From contig CALKNI010000210.1 of assembly GCA_938091115.1 (NCBI GenBank), positions 1-38,443 on the forward strand: a stretch of DNA of 38,443 nucleotides, written 5' to 3'. Below are positions 15,324 through 24,597 of the stretch, piece by piece (the first letter of the stretch is position 1; every line of letters begins with the position of its first letter). Position numbers and translations under genes: made by a program. The notes under the pieces are model-generated. The model did no database searches. It was not told the origin of the DNA and was given only the letters and a program-made list of their open reading frames with translations. This DNA is from an uncultured Pirellulaceae bacterium (GTDB lineage Bacteria; Planctomycetota; Planctomycetia; Pirellulales; Pirellulaceae).

Positions 15324-17555
15324 TCACTCACTAACCTTTTTCAACACAATCGAACCAAGCGGTGGAACCGAAAGATTGACGGAATACGGACGTCCCTGAG
15401 CCTCAATCCCTTCCGCGTAAAGCCCCATCCCATTGCCAACATTCGATCCGCCATAATATGAGGAATCACTGTTAAATATCTCCAAATACCGACCTCGCTC
15501 AGGAACACCTAAACGATAATTACGATGAACTGCAGGCGTGAAATTATTGCATACCACGACAAAATCGCTGCTGTCTCTGGCTCTGCGAAGATATCCAACA
15601 ACACTTGCTTCACGATTCAGTCCATCAACCCACTCGAAGCCGTTCGAATCAAAATCTTGCTCATGCAAAGCTTTCTCTTCGCGATAGATTTGGTTCAAGT
15701 CGGAGATCAGCTTCTGCAAACCTGAGTGGGCATCGTGATCACACAAACTCCAATCGAGAGTTCCATCACAATCCCACTCGTTCCATTGGCCAATTTCGTT
15801 ACCCATGAAAATAAGTTTCTTCCCGGGGTGCGTCCACATATACGCATAGAGCAATCTAAGATTCGCAAATTTCTGCCAGTGATCACCCGGCATTTGGTCA
15901 ATTAAGGCTCCCTTCCCGTGCACAACTTCATCGTGTGAAAAAGGAAGCATGAAATTCTCGGTGAACGCGTACATCAGGCTGAAGGTAAGTTCGTCATGAT
16001 GATATTTTCGGTGGATTGGATCTTTATGAAAATAGTGAAGCGAATCATTCATCCACCCCATATTCCACTTTAGACTGAACCCTAATCCACCAGCGTACGT
16101 TGGACGGGAAACCCCGCCCCATGACGTCGACTCCTCCGCGATCGTTACGACTCCAGGAAACGCTTGGTGAACCTGGTCATTCATTTTCTTAATGAATTCG
16201 ATCGCGCCAAGATTCTCTCGACCGCCATATTTATTCGGTATCCATTCACCATCTTGGCGACTGTAATCGAGATATAACATCGATGCGACGGCATCCACAC
16301 GAAGCCCATCGATATGATACTTCTTGAGCCAAAACAAAGCATTGGCTACTAGGTAATTTCGAACTTCATTTCGATCATAATTAAAAATTAAGGTATTCCA
16401 GTCCGGGTGTTCCCCCTGCCTTGGATCCGCATGCTCATACAATGCCGTTCCGTCAAACCGCGCCAACCCGTGGACATCTTTTGGAAAATGCGCGGGCACC
16501 CAATCAATGATTACACCAAGATCATTTTGATGGCAGTAATCCACAAAGTACATGAAGTCTTCCGGAGTCCCGTAGCGGCTCGTGCAGGCAAAATAGCCTA
16601 CCGTCTGGTAGCCCCAACTTCCGGTGTAAGGATGTTCCGAAATTGGCATCAACTCTATATGAGTAAAGTTCAGCTGTTTGCAATACTCGACAATCTGATG
16701 AGCGATGTCCCGATAATTCATCCAGCCATTGGGCTTAGTTGGATCCGTGCGCCAACTACCAAGATGAAATTCATAAACTGAAATTGCCCGGTCGAGCGTG
16801 TCATTCGCCTCGCGCTGGGCTATCCAGTCGCCATCATTCCATTGATAGTCTTCTAAATTTGCGACAACCGACGCGGTTCTTGGCGGCAATTCACTGGCAA
16901 AACCAAACGGATCTGATTTTTCCGATTCGAGGCCGTTGCAATCCACCACACAATATTTGTATTTCTCACCAACAGCCAAATTCGGAATAAACAACTCCCA
17001 AACACCACTCGGTATTCGCTTTCTCATTTGGTGACGACAGCCGTCCCAGCCATTAAAATCACCAACAACGCTAATTGCCTGAGCATCCGGCGCCCAGACG
17101 GCAAAATTAACACCTGCAACCCCTTCTACCTCCCGCAGGTGTGAACCAAGTTTCTCATAAATTTGAAACTGATTGCCGTCATTAAACAGATACAAGTCCT
17201 CATCGCTCAATAGCGGCGGGAATGCATAAGGATCATACTCCGTCATAACGACGCCGTCCTGAAGATATCGATATTTATATTTGCCACCCGTCGTGCCGAA
17301 AGTCTCGGCCTCACATTCTGCCTCAAATATACCTAGAGCGTCGATCCGCACCATTTTCTTCGAAACTTTTTCTCGGCAGTCCAGTATCCATACGCAATCA
17401 GCTTTCGGAAAAAACGCCCTTACCAGCACCGTATCCCGCGACCGCGAATCAATCTGTCGCTGCGGCCCGAGAAGTTTGTGAGGTTGACTCTCTTTTCCTA
17501 AAATCAACAGATGGAACTTAGGATGCCCCGCTACTGCTAACGCATCTCGACTCAT
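15324..17555 (-). CDS. glgB: 1,4-alpha-glucan branching enzyme
   Basis: GlgB makes alpha-1,6 branches in glycogen. Taking the Met at 17555 gives 743 residues, the usual family length; the frame is open upstream to a TTG at 17687 but that stretch lacks family character. Order of parts: an N-terminal CBM48-like region (about 1-110), a second CBM48 (about 145-225, with FAVWAPDAQAISVVGDFNGW), a GH13 barrel (about 260-600) and a C-terminal beta domain. Active-site residues are visible: nucleophile Asp421 in GLRVDAV, acid Glu474 in TIAEEST, and the transition-state Asp in FSHDEVVHGK. No glgA or glgC is in the window. The upstream gene on the same strand is the RNase H-like protein. Confidence 0.95.
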   Translation of the reverse strand: MSRDALAVAGHPKFHLLILGKESQPHKLLGPQRQIDSRSRDTVLVRAFFPKADCVWILDCREKVSKKMVRIDALGIFEAECEAETFGTTGGKYKYRYLQDGVVMTEYDPYAFPPLLSDEDLYLFNDGNQFQIYEKLGSHLREVEGVAGVNFAVWAPDAQAISVVGDFNGWDGCRHQMRKRIPSGVWELFIPNLAVGEKYKYCVVDCNGLESEKSDPFGFASELPPRTASVVANLEDYQWNDGDWIAQREANDTLDRAISVYEFHLGSWRTDPTKPNGWMNYRDIAHQIVEYCKQLNFTHIELMPISEHPYTGSWGYQTVGYFACTSRYGTPEDFMYFVDYCHQNDLGVIIDWVPAHFPKDVHGLARFDGTALYEHADPRQGEHPDWNTLIFNYDRNEVRNYLVANALFWLKKYHIDGLRVDAVASMLYLDYSRQDGEWIPNKYGGRENLGAIEFIKKMNDQVHQAFPGVVTIAEESTSWGGVSRPTYAGGLGFSLKWNMGWMNDSLHYFHKDPIHRKYHHDELTFSLMYAFTENFMLPFSHDEVVHGKGALIDQMPGDHWQKFANLRLLYAYMWTHPGKKLIFMGNEIGQWNEWDCDGTLDWSLCDHDAHSGLQKLISDLNQIYREEKALHEQDFDSNGFEWVDGLNREASVVGYLRRARDSSDFVVVCNNFTPAVHRNYRLGVPERGRYLEIFNSDSSYYGGSNVGNGMGLYAEGIEAQGRPYSVNLSVPPLGSIVLKKVSE

Positions 17556-17709
17556 TCTAATACGCAATTCAGAGTTGAAAACCGTTGACTGGAAACATCG
17601 GTTCAAGAAAGCAAAACACTGACGCTCCGAGGTAAATCGCTCGCCTCCCCAAATTTTACCCCAGTGGCAAAAAATAGACAGTGGCAATAATTAGGATTTA
17701 ACAACGCGA

Positions 17710-18447
17710 TCAGCTTGCGGCATAACCAAACGCCTGCCCCTGTCCAATTGGCTTTATACGATCAGAAAGAAATTCAGCCATCCTGCTTGGCTCTTTTTCT
17801 GCGCGTTGTTGAATACGCTTACGTCGTCCGTGGAGATTCAACTTGAGATGGTTTCCCAACTTCAGCGGCGCTTGAACAGGGTGGATCCGGTCGGTCACCA
17901 ACAACCCTGTCGCTGAATCTTCTTTGACCACCGTTGGTTGACCGTTAATGGGATGATGCCTGCCGCCGATCGCATCTACAGTCACACTATTACCTCCCTG
18001 TTCAACCTGATCAAACTCATTAGCAACCTGCGTCCGAACCTGAGGAGGATCAAACTGCCAAATCCGACAGTTAATTTGATGAATCGCCATCGCCCTGTCG
18101 ATTCGCTGCCAAAGGTCGTGGTTCTTAATAAGGGTCAATGCACCAAATTTTTCCCACTGCCAATTGTTTTTACGCCATTGGGCTATTCCGCGCCGAATTC
18201 CGCGGCCCACGTATTTACTCGACGTAATCAGCGTAACGTGAGATTCTTGCTCAAGCGCTTCGAGACCTCGAACCACCGATAGAAGTTGTAACCGCTCCCC
18301 CCGTATACCCGATTCGGTATCTGCTTCTTCGAATCGGGTTGCGGTGCCAATCTGTTCCAAAACGAATCGCCAGCGGCCGCCAGGCGATGGTTGGGATACG
18401 TATTTGGCCTCGGTAAATAACAAATAATGGGGAGCGGTTCTATTCAT
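17710..18447 (-). CDS. RNase HI-fold protein with degenerate active site
   Basis: 245 residues. The first 130 align by eye with RNase HI: FTEAKYVSQPSPGG matches the FTDGSCLGNPGPGG strand, GERLQLLSVVRGLEAL matches the helix that carries Glu48, ITSSKYVGRGI matches STDSQYVRQGI, and WRKNNW... KNHDLWQRID matches the later region. In E. coli numbering, Asp10 is replaced by Glu13, Asp70 by Ser76, and the final GHxGxxxNExxD motif with Asp134 is absent. Only Glu51 (Glu48) is kept. It is therefore unlikely to be an active RNase H, although the hybrid-contact residues around SKY remain. The C-terminal 110 residues are basic and unmatched. It may bind nucleic acid or be a moonlighting regulator. It lies 150 bases upstream of glgB. 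Confidence 0.7.
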   Translation of the reverse strand: MNRTAPHYLLFTEAKYVSQPSPGGRWRFVLEQIGTATRFEEADTESGIRGERLQLLSVVRGLEALEQESHVTLITSSKYVGRGIRRGIAQWRKNNWQWEKFGALTLIKNHDLWQRIDRAMAIHQINCRIWQFDPPQVRTQVANEFDQVEQGGNSVTVDAIGGRHHPINGQPTVVKEDSATGLLVTDRIHPVQAPLKLGNHLKLNLHGRRKRIQQRAEKEPSRMAEFLSDRIKPIGQGQAFGYAAS

Positions 18448-19177
18448 TGGACATCAACCTGATTGATGGAGTTCAGGCGACTGCTTGACCTGCCCGTGCA
18501 GGATCAATAATCAGCCGAAAGGTGTGGAATGACCTTCCGTTGTCCTTCAGTTTGCCATCCTTTGGCGTAAGTCAATTCGAATGTGGAGCGTTCGTTCAAA
18601 TTGACCTACACGAAAATAACTTTTCCCGTCAAAAAGTAAATTCCCGATAGCGGGTTCATCGACAATCTTTGCCTTAAAAGAAAAGTCTATTTGGGGGAAA
18701 ATGTTTCAATGACCGACAAGGTCTACCGCCGAACCCTCCCAACCGATACGAACTGAATTCCAGCTGAGAGTTTGCACGGGTTAGGCGGACACTGCCTTTA
18801 ACTTCTTATCGAGTGACCCTTCAATAGTTATACCTGCGTTCAAAATGTTTTAGCATAATGATTCCTACCCAAAGGGTGCCAACGAAAGCCCTTACCTTTT
18901 GAATCCTGCGTCTAAACAGGCATACTGCCTGTCGCTCGCGCCAAACCAAGTTCTCAATTCCATCACCAAATTTACTTTTCAAGACAGCCCATATAGGCGA
19001 CAATCTCCCCTTCAACGCCTCATTAACTCCTCGTTCATGAAATTATTTTTAACGCAGACATCACGTAATCACCTTCATTTCCTAACGGATTTAAAACAGA
19101 ACTCCGCACCGCTAATAATTGCGAAAGTCATCGTTACAAAAATCAGCTAATTCTTCTCAAACAAACGGAATCACCTC
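18448..19177. other. Long intergenic region, no supported gene
   Basis: About 730 bases between divergently placed RNase H-like and sulfatase genes. Short frames at 18821-19015 (minus) and 18899-19150 (plus) overlap each other and lack ribosome binding sites. An imperfect inverted repeat at 18571-18605 (GTCAATTCGAA ... TTCGTTCAAATTGAC) is the only notable structure and might be an operator. Confidence 0.5.
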
Positions 19178-21121
19178 ATGATTTTACGTCCCTTGTTCTT
19201 GTTGTTGGCGACATTAATGACGCCTCCAAATTCAGTTTCATTGGCAATCCAAACTGAATCTGACCGTTTGAATGTCGATCCACCAAATATTGTGTTCATC
19301 ATGTCCGACGAACTTGCTTACTTTGAGTTGTCCCACATGGGAAACCCATATATTCGCACTCCCAATATTGACCGGATGGCTGCTGAGGGAATCCGCTTCA
19401 CCCAGGCACTCGCCGCCGCGCCGGTATGTGCTCCGCTGCGAGGGGCATTAATGACAGGCAAACACATGGGACACGCGTCCGTACGCGCCAATGGAGGTGG
19501 CACTCCGCTGCGAGCTGACGAGGTAACAATCGCTTCGATGTTGAAACAGAAAAATTTTGCTACAGGCGGGTTTGGCAAATGGGGCGCCGGTGGACGCGAT
19601 TCAACGGGAGTTCCCGAAAAACACGGTTTCGATGTCTTCTTCGGTTATTACGACCAGGTTCATGCCCATTCTTTCTTCCCTCCCTATCTAATTCGTAACA
19701 GCGAGGAAGTAAAACTTGAAGGGAACATAGGAGGTCGGCAGGGGAAAACTTACTCTCACTACGCCATCATGGATGAAGCGCTCGAATTCATCAAAAGCAA
19801 TCACGAGAAACCATTTTTTTGCTATCTTCCCATCACGCCTCCGCACGGAATGTACGACATTCCTGCCGATGATCCGGCTTGGAAGCTCTACGAAAACGAC
19901 AACTGGATTCAAGACCCTAAAATCTCGCAGGACACTAAAAATTATGCCGCGATGGTCTCAATGGTCGATCACAACCTACAGCAGGTCTTGGATCTATTAA
20001 AGGAACTCGATCTGGAACAAAATACGATTGTATTTTTCACTGGCGACAACGGTGGGCAAGACCGATTTCGCTCCAAACAACACCCACGTGGCTTTTTTGG
20101 ACCCAATGTAAACCCTGTTAATAACGTTGAATTTAGGGGTGGAAAAGGAAATCTCTACGAAGGAGGCTTGCGCATTCCTTTCATTGTCCGCTGGCCTGGA
20201 AAAATTGCCCCCGGACAAATAAGCGATCATCTTTTCAACCAGGTCGACATCCTACCTACGCTTGCAGAATTGACTGGTACTCAGGCGCCAGCGGATATCG
20301 ACGGACTCTCAATCCTACCGGAGCTGATTGGACAAGAGCAGGCAGGCCGGGAACAAGAACAGCACCGATTTCTGTATTGGGAATTCGGATCCCAAACCGC
20401 CGTTCGAATGAAGAACTGGAAGGCGATTCAGGCCCAAAAAAATAAACCTTGGGAGCTTTACGATCTGAATCAGGACTTAAGCGAGGCCCATGACGTTGCT
20501 CAACAGCACCCTGAAATCATCCAAAAGATGAAAGAATTTGCTCAACAATCACACGAACCGGTGAAGGAGGGAACTTACACGACCAAAGTCCGCCACGAAC
20601 GAGATCGCCAAGCAAAGTTCGGTACGTCGAAACGGCTTACTCCACCCAAAAAGGCTGGCAAAATGAATCGAATTAAGCATCCTAATTTGATTGCACCGGA
20701 AGGTATTAAGATTTTAAAATTCAGCAGTGAAAACCGAACCAACGACAAGTTGGCAAATTACGCGATCGATGGAAAATCAAATACGATCTGGCATACCCAA
20801 TTTTCAAGCGAACTGAAATTGCATCCACATGAACTAATACTTGACCTCGGTAAATCAATGTCAATCGAAGGTTTTCGATACCTCGCTCGGCAGGATGGTG
20901 GATGGAATGGAGCGTTTGCGGAAACCGAGTTCAGCGTCAGCAATACACCTGATTCATTTCCGACGAGTCAACTAAAGATCACATTCAAGAAGACCAATCT
21001 GGTGCAATCGGCCGATCTAAAAGCGCCTGTTTCCGGACGTTTCATCAAAATTAAGATTTTTTCAGAAGTAAATCAGGGACCCTGGGCCTCCGCCGCAGAA
21101 TTGGGAGTTATCGCTAAATAA
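19178..21121 (+). CDS. Secreted type I sulfatase with C-terminal F5/8-type (discoidin) domain
   Basis: 647 residues beginning with a signal peptide (about 1-24). The sulfatase domain has Asp44 within IMSDEL (the metal-binding D/E pair), and the formylglycine site CAPLRG at Cys84 to Gly89, a C-x-P-x-R variant of the common CSPSR. Later features are FGKWGAGG, ITPPHG, FTGDNGG and the substrate-side GNLYEGGLRIPF. After about residue 505 a jelly-roll domain follows (ENRTNDKLANYAIDGKSNT, ELILDLGKSMSIEGFRYLARQDG). This is an F5/8 C / discoidin fold, which would bind carbohydrate. Substrates would be sulfated polysaccharides, as is common for planctomycete sulfatases. A sulfatase-maturating enzyme is not in the window. 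The start has no Shine-Dalgarno sequence. Confidence 0.9.
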   Translation: MILRPLFLLLATLMTPPNSVSLAIQTESDRLNVDPPNIVFIMSDELAYFELSHMGNPYIRTPNIDRMAAEGIRFTQALAAAPVCAPLRGALMTGKHMGHASVRANGGGTPLRADEVTIASMLKQKNFATGGFGKWGAGGRDSTGVPEKHGFDVFFGYYDQVHAHSFFPPYLIRNSEEVKLEGNIGGRQGKTYSHYAIMDEALEFIKSNHEKPFFCYLPITPPHGMYDIPADDPAWKLYENDNWIQDPKISQDTKNYAAMVSMVDHNLQQVLDLLKELDLEQNTIVFFTGDNGGQDRFRSKQHPRGFFGPNVNPVNNVEFRGGKGNLYEGGLRIPFIVRWPGKIAPGQISDHLFNQVDILPTLAELTGTQAPADIDGLSILPELIGQEQAGREQEQHRFLYWEFGSQTAVRMKNWKAIQAQKNKPWELYDLNQDLSEAHDVAQQHPEIIQKMKEFAQQSHEPVKEGTYTTKVRHERDRQAKFGTSKRLTPPKKAGKMNRIKHPNLIAPEGIKILKFSSENRTNDKLANYAIDGKSNTIWHTQFSSELKLHPHELILDLGKSMSIEGFRYLARQDGGWNGAFAETEFSVSNTPDSFPTSQLKITFKKTNLVQSADLKAPVSGRFIKIKIFSEVNQGPWASAAELGVIAK

Positions 21122-21481
21122 CACCAGCAGATATCTAGGAATCTTACAAATAGGTACGCCAAAGTTAGAACTCTCCTTCCCGAAGCCCGTTTGCAGATCT
21201 AAACAGCAATGAGGAAATTCACGAGACCTTCCTCAATTTTTGCAAGTAGGCAGAGAGTTTGGAAACGGGCAACCTAATACAGACCGCCGAGGAGGGAACA
21301 TTCCCGGTTGTCGCACTGCCGATGAATAATTTACTTACCGTACACCTGTCGCAGTAACGCAGGAAAAACGCGGAGCGCCCGTACTCCATCCACCACGTCT
21401 GACAAAAATTAAGAATTCAGCTTGGCCGAACTGGAGGCCCGCAAGCCTTTGAAAGCCGTGGCATTAGAGATGGATACGCTC
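21122..21481. other. Intergenic between convergent sulfatase and dus genes
   Basis: About 360 bases separating two convergent genes. Apart from the terminator-like hairpin at 21210-21241 nothing distinctive is seen. Confidence 0.5.
21210..21241 (+). terminator. Possible terminator after the sulfatase gene
   Basis: A 7-base stem TGAGGAA / TTCCTCA (21210-21216 and 21229-21235) with a 12-base loop, followed by ATTTTT. It lies about 90 bases past the stop codon. The stem is short, so it is a modest candidate. Confidence 0.4.
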
Positions 21482-22546
21482 TTAGGCGCAACTACCCTGA
21501 GCTTTGTGCATCCGTCCGTCGGGATGGCAACCGGGCAGATCAGAATCATAGAACTTAGCCAACACTGATTCCCAATCTTCACGAGAACGAATTTTCACAA
21601 AGGCCGCCCTTACTGAATCGTGCTCAGGGTGCAAAATAGAATACTTAATTCCAAATTTCCTCATCAGTTTACCCACGCGACTCTCACCGTAAAGCGACTC
21701 CGCTAACTTATAATGTTCCAACATCACCTCTCGCTGCTCGCGAAGCGACGGTGGCTCAGGCAGGGGCATACCGGCAGCTAACGCCCGTGCTTGTTGAAAA
21801 ATCCAGGGATTACCAATCGCACCTCGAGCTACGGTTACACCGTCGACACCCGTTTGTTCAATCATGTCCAAGCAATCCTGAGCGGTAAACAAATCGCCGC
21901 TTCCTAAAATTACTTTATCACCGACGCGCTGTTTCAACTCCGATAAAAACTGCCATTTACTTGGACCGACGTAACGCTGGGTAACCGTCCGTCCGTGCAC
22001 GGTAATTGCCGCGACCCCCAACTCAAATGCCCCGTCTAAAATTTCAAAAAAGTTATCTCGACTCTCGGGTGTGTCATCAATACCACGGCGCATCTTTACC
22101 GTGACTGGTATTTCCGATGGGACATTATCGCGGGTCTGTTTGACAATCTCTAACGCGATTTTGGGTTGACTGAGATGGAATCCACCTCGGCAGCGGCCCA
22201 AAACTTTTTTCACCGGACACCCAAAATTAATATCGATCACATCAAAACCAGCCTCGACCAATTTCATTGCCCCCAAAGCAAACTGCTCGGGCTCGGCGCC
22301 CATCAGTTGCCCACCAACGGGGTGCTCTTCATCGGAAATATGCAAAAAGTGGCTGGTCCGCTTGCGCTCTTTTAAATTAACCAGAAATTCATCCAGCATG
22401 ACTTCGCAAATAGAATACGGCGCGCCAAGTCGCCGAGCGATCACCCGCATGGGCCAATCACTGTATCCAGACAACGCGGCCTGCACGATCGGGAATCCGA
22501 TTTCGACGGACCCGAGTTTCAGCGGTTTCAGACTTACAGATTCCAT
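21482..22546 (-). CDS. dusB: tRNA-dihydrouridine synthase
   Basis: 354 residues from the ATG at 22546. The frame is open for 24 further codons, but the extra residues look unlike a Dus N-terminus, while MESVSLKPLKLGSVEI does. This flavoprotein reduces selected uridines in the tRNA D-loop. Motifs: PIVQAALSGYSDWPMR (FMN site; many relatives have PMAGVTD here), QLMGAEPEQF, DINFGCPVKKV with the catalytic Cys110, VKMRRG, ITVHGRTVTQRY, GSGD, and the FMN-phosphate loop VARGAIGNPW. These fit the DusB subgroup best, though the subfamily assignment is by eye. The C-terminus is longer than in E. coli DusB. It is divergent from the next gene. Confidence 0.85.
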   Translation of the reverse strand: MESVSLKPLKLGSVEIGFPIVQAALSGYSDWPMRVIARRLGAPYSICEVMLDEFLVNLKERKRTSHFLHISDEEHPVGGQLMGAEPEQFALGAMKLVEAGFDVIDINFGCPVKKVLGRCRGGFHLSQPKIALEIVKQTRDNVPSEIPVTVKMRRGIDDTPESRDNFFEILDGAFELGVAAITVHGRTVTQRYVGPSKWQFLSELKQRVGDKVILGSGDLFTAQDCLDMIEQTGVDGVTVARGAIGNPWIFQQARALAAGMPLPEPPSLREQREVMLEHYKLAESLYGESRVGKLMRKFGIKYSILHPEHDSVRAAFVKIRSREDWESVLAKFYDSDLPGCHPDGRMHKAQGSCA

Positions 22547-22853
22547 AGAATTACTTGAAAACAAGTGTTTAAAGCATTTGAGCATCGGCCGAAAAAAAGA
22601 ATGTCGATTTTTTGCCAACGAAAACCCAAATCTGGATTAAGAAAATAAACAGGATTAGTTAATCTTTGGTTATCTTACGTCGATTTGCCATTCTGAGATA
22701 GAGTCATCCTCCGGTGAATTTGTCGGGTTTTCCCTTGTTGCCATTTCCCAAACATCCAGATAATCCCGATTGCACCGCGTCCCCCGCGCTACCTATCAAA
22801 CCACAACTTAAATCTGCGATATTGTTAAACCGAAACATCGGAGAGTCTTTGCC
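22547..22853. other. Divergent promoter region
   Basis: About 300 bases between the divergent dus and DUF2726 genes. It contains a short frame on the minus strand (22704-22985) that overlaps the DUF2726 gene and is not supported. No strong motif was seen. Confidence 0.4.
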
Positions 22854-23354
22854 ATGGAAACAGTAATAGAAAGCCTCATCAACTGGTGGCCATTCTGGCT
22901 GGGGTTGGCGATTCTGGTGGCCGTGGTTCTCTTGATGCAGATTTGGGCACTGCCCCGAAACCTGCCTTACCTTGCCCGCGGTCAACTTGTAACCAAAAGT
23001 GAACTGAAATTCTACAAATCACTTTCAAAAGCAGTTCAGGACGATTTTCAAATCTTTGCCATGGTTAGAATTGCCGATTTATTACGAGTCGAAAAAAACA
23101 ACAAACACCGACGCAAATGGCTAAATAAAATCCTCGCAAAACATATTGATTTTGTCCTGTGCGACCCGGGCTCCCTCAAACCGTTGGTTTGCATCGAACT
23201 CGACGACATCTCCCACCAAAGACCCGAGCGAATCGAAAGAGATAAATTCGTCAACCAAGCTTTTAAATCAGCTCAACTCCCGCTACTCAGAATTCCAACA
23301 CAACCTGAATATCGGTCTCGAGAAATTCGTCAACTTATTGAGAGCATCCTTTAG
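22854..23354 (+). CDS. DUF2726 protein, membrane-anchored, nuclease-like
   Basis: 166 residues. One N-terminal transmembrane helix is at about 13-31 (PFWLGLAILVAVVLLMQIW). A cytosolic domain follows, with LVTKSELKFYKSLSKAV and FAMVRIADLL, then HIDFVLCD, VCIELDD and RDKFVNQAFKSAQLPLLRI. The D...E-x-D pattern and the late helix with RD..N resemble the DUF2726 family, which is often described as having a restriction endonuclease-like (PD-(D/E)xK-like) fold. Family placement is from memory and by eye. Catalysis is not shown. Both flanking genes are unrelated. Confidence 0.65.
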   Translation: METVIESLINWWPFWLGLAILVAVVLLMQIWALPRNLPYLARGQLVTKSELKFYKSLSKAVQDDFQIFAMVRIADLLRVEKNNKHRRKWLNKILAKHIDFVLCDPGSLKPLVCIELDDISHQRPERIERDKFVNQAFKSAQLPLLRIPTQPEYRSREIRQLIESIL

Positions 23355-23543
23355 GCTAAGGCTTAACTCGCAGTACCGATTTATAAAAATGAGTAACAAT
23401 TCTTTAACACGGTCCGTCAAACGGATTGAGCTCAAGAAGTTTCATTACCATACCCACCACAGGCCTTTGGATCGTCGTAACGAAACGCCCAAATCCACAC
23501 CAACTAATCGTCTCCACTTTTTACACAAAGTTTAGTTTTGTTT

Positions 23544-23951
23544 ATGAGCGATTTCACCCAACGTGCTGCGGTTGCCGTAATTGTTGATGGCTCTCAGTTT
23601 CTGACCATTCTTCGATCGCGAGCGGTGCGTGCACCGGGGCAAATCTGTTTTCCAGGCGGCGGAATCGAATTAGCAGAGTCGCCCCGGGAAGCCACAGTTC
23701 GGGAAATGCGTGAAGAGCTCGGAGTCAACGTCATCGCCCAAAAAGAAATCTGGAAAAGTGTATCGCCGCGAGGTCTTGAAATTCACTGGTGGAAAACAGT
23801 AATTGAAAAGGGGCAAACCATCATCCCGAATCCCGACGAAGTCGATTCATTCAGCTGGCTGTCCGCCGGACAAATAGTTGCCTGCTCAAATTTACTAGAT
23901 AGCAACCGCCAATTTTTCGAAGCTCTTGAGAATGGCGAATTTTCTATTTAA
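23544..23951 (+). CDS. NUDIX hydrolase
   Basis: 135 residues from ATG 23544; a TTG six bases upstream is in frame but less likely. The complete NUDIX box runs from Gly39 to Val61 with E45, then REMREELGV (53-61), matching G-x5-E-x7-REUxEExGU. A proline-glycine lead-in (APGQICFPGG) precedes it, as in MutT-like and CoA-pyrophosphatase-like members. The enzyme would hydrolyse a nucleoside diphosphate linked to another group. The exact substrate cannot be told. The short form without further domains favours a general housekeeping NUDIX protein. Confidence 0.88.
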   Translation: MSDFTQRAAVAVIVDGSQFLTILRSRAVRAPGQICFPGGGIELAESPREATVREMREELGVNVIAQKEIWKSVSPRGLEIHWWKTVIEKGQTIIPNPDEVDSFSWLSAGQIVACSNLLDSNRQFFEALENGEFSI

Positions 23952-24597
23952 AGTCTCTCTTGCTTATTTAAAACGGTAAATACCGGACAGAAAGAGGCTA
24001 GAGTTTGATAGTACAGAAATAGAGCAGAATCCAGTCTCTTTATCCTTCAAACAAATTAACGGACTGGTTCGCGAGTTTCACAAACCGCAGCCCAGCAGGT
24101 CTCGATCTGTTCCGGCTTCGTTCATGCGCAAAAAAGAGTTAAGAAATGACCGATCGAGGGAATCTAAAGATTCATAACCTCGAAACTTTTCAAGACTGCC
24201 GATGAAAGATTCAATGAACGGCGGGCTGTCTGGCCTGCTCAGTGCCATAGTAGCCCGGAAGAAATAGAGTAAAGGCTTGAGAGGATTTCTTCTTTGTTGC
24301 CATTTTGGGCTCAACACAGCTTTAAAATCGCTTAACCAGCTGTTGGCAGTAGAGCTTGGAACCGGCAGACAGGCTGAAGAAGCCATGAATTGGACTAAAT
24401 TTGCGACCATTCGACTTTCTAGGCAGCATTTACGATTGTAAAAGCCTCAATGAACCGATATAGTTTTTGTTCTTAGAGCTTGGGATTTCCCCACGCAAAA
24501 CATTTTCAACCCTTTTTGATCCCATCGGTGCTGCTCCTGCCATAAGGACAGTTAAGGCATTTTTTGCCGAGAAAACCGGTAGTGATGGAGTAAATTG
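23952..24597. other. Intergenic upstream of rpsB
   Basis: About 650 bases. It contains a doubtful minus-strand ORF (24078-24410) and the rpsB promoter and leader. GGAG lies seven bases before the rpsB start. Confidence 0.45.
24078..24410 (-). CDS. Possible hypothetical protein
   Basis: A 110-codon frame (MVANLVQFMASSACL...), with a Ser/Pro-rich N-terminus and a mid-region RATMALSRPDSPPFIESFIGS. No family is recognised, the ribosome binding site is weak, and the frame fills much of the gap before rpsB. It may be real, but composition alone does not decide it. Confidence 0.35.
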   Translation of the reverse strand: MVANLVQFMASSACLPVPSSTANSWLSDFKAVLSPKWQQRRNPLKPLLYFFRATMALSRPDSPPFIESFIGSLEKFRGYESLDSLDRSFLNSFLRMNEAGTDRDLLGCGL

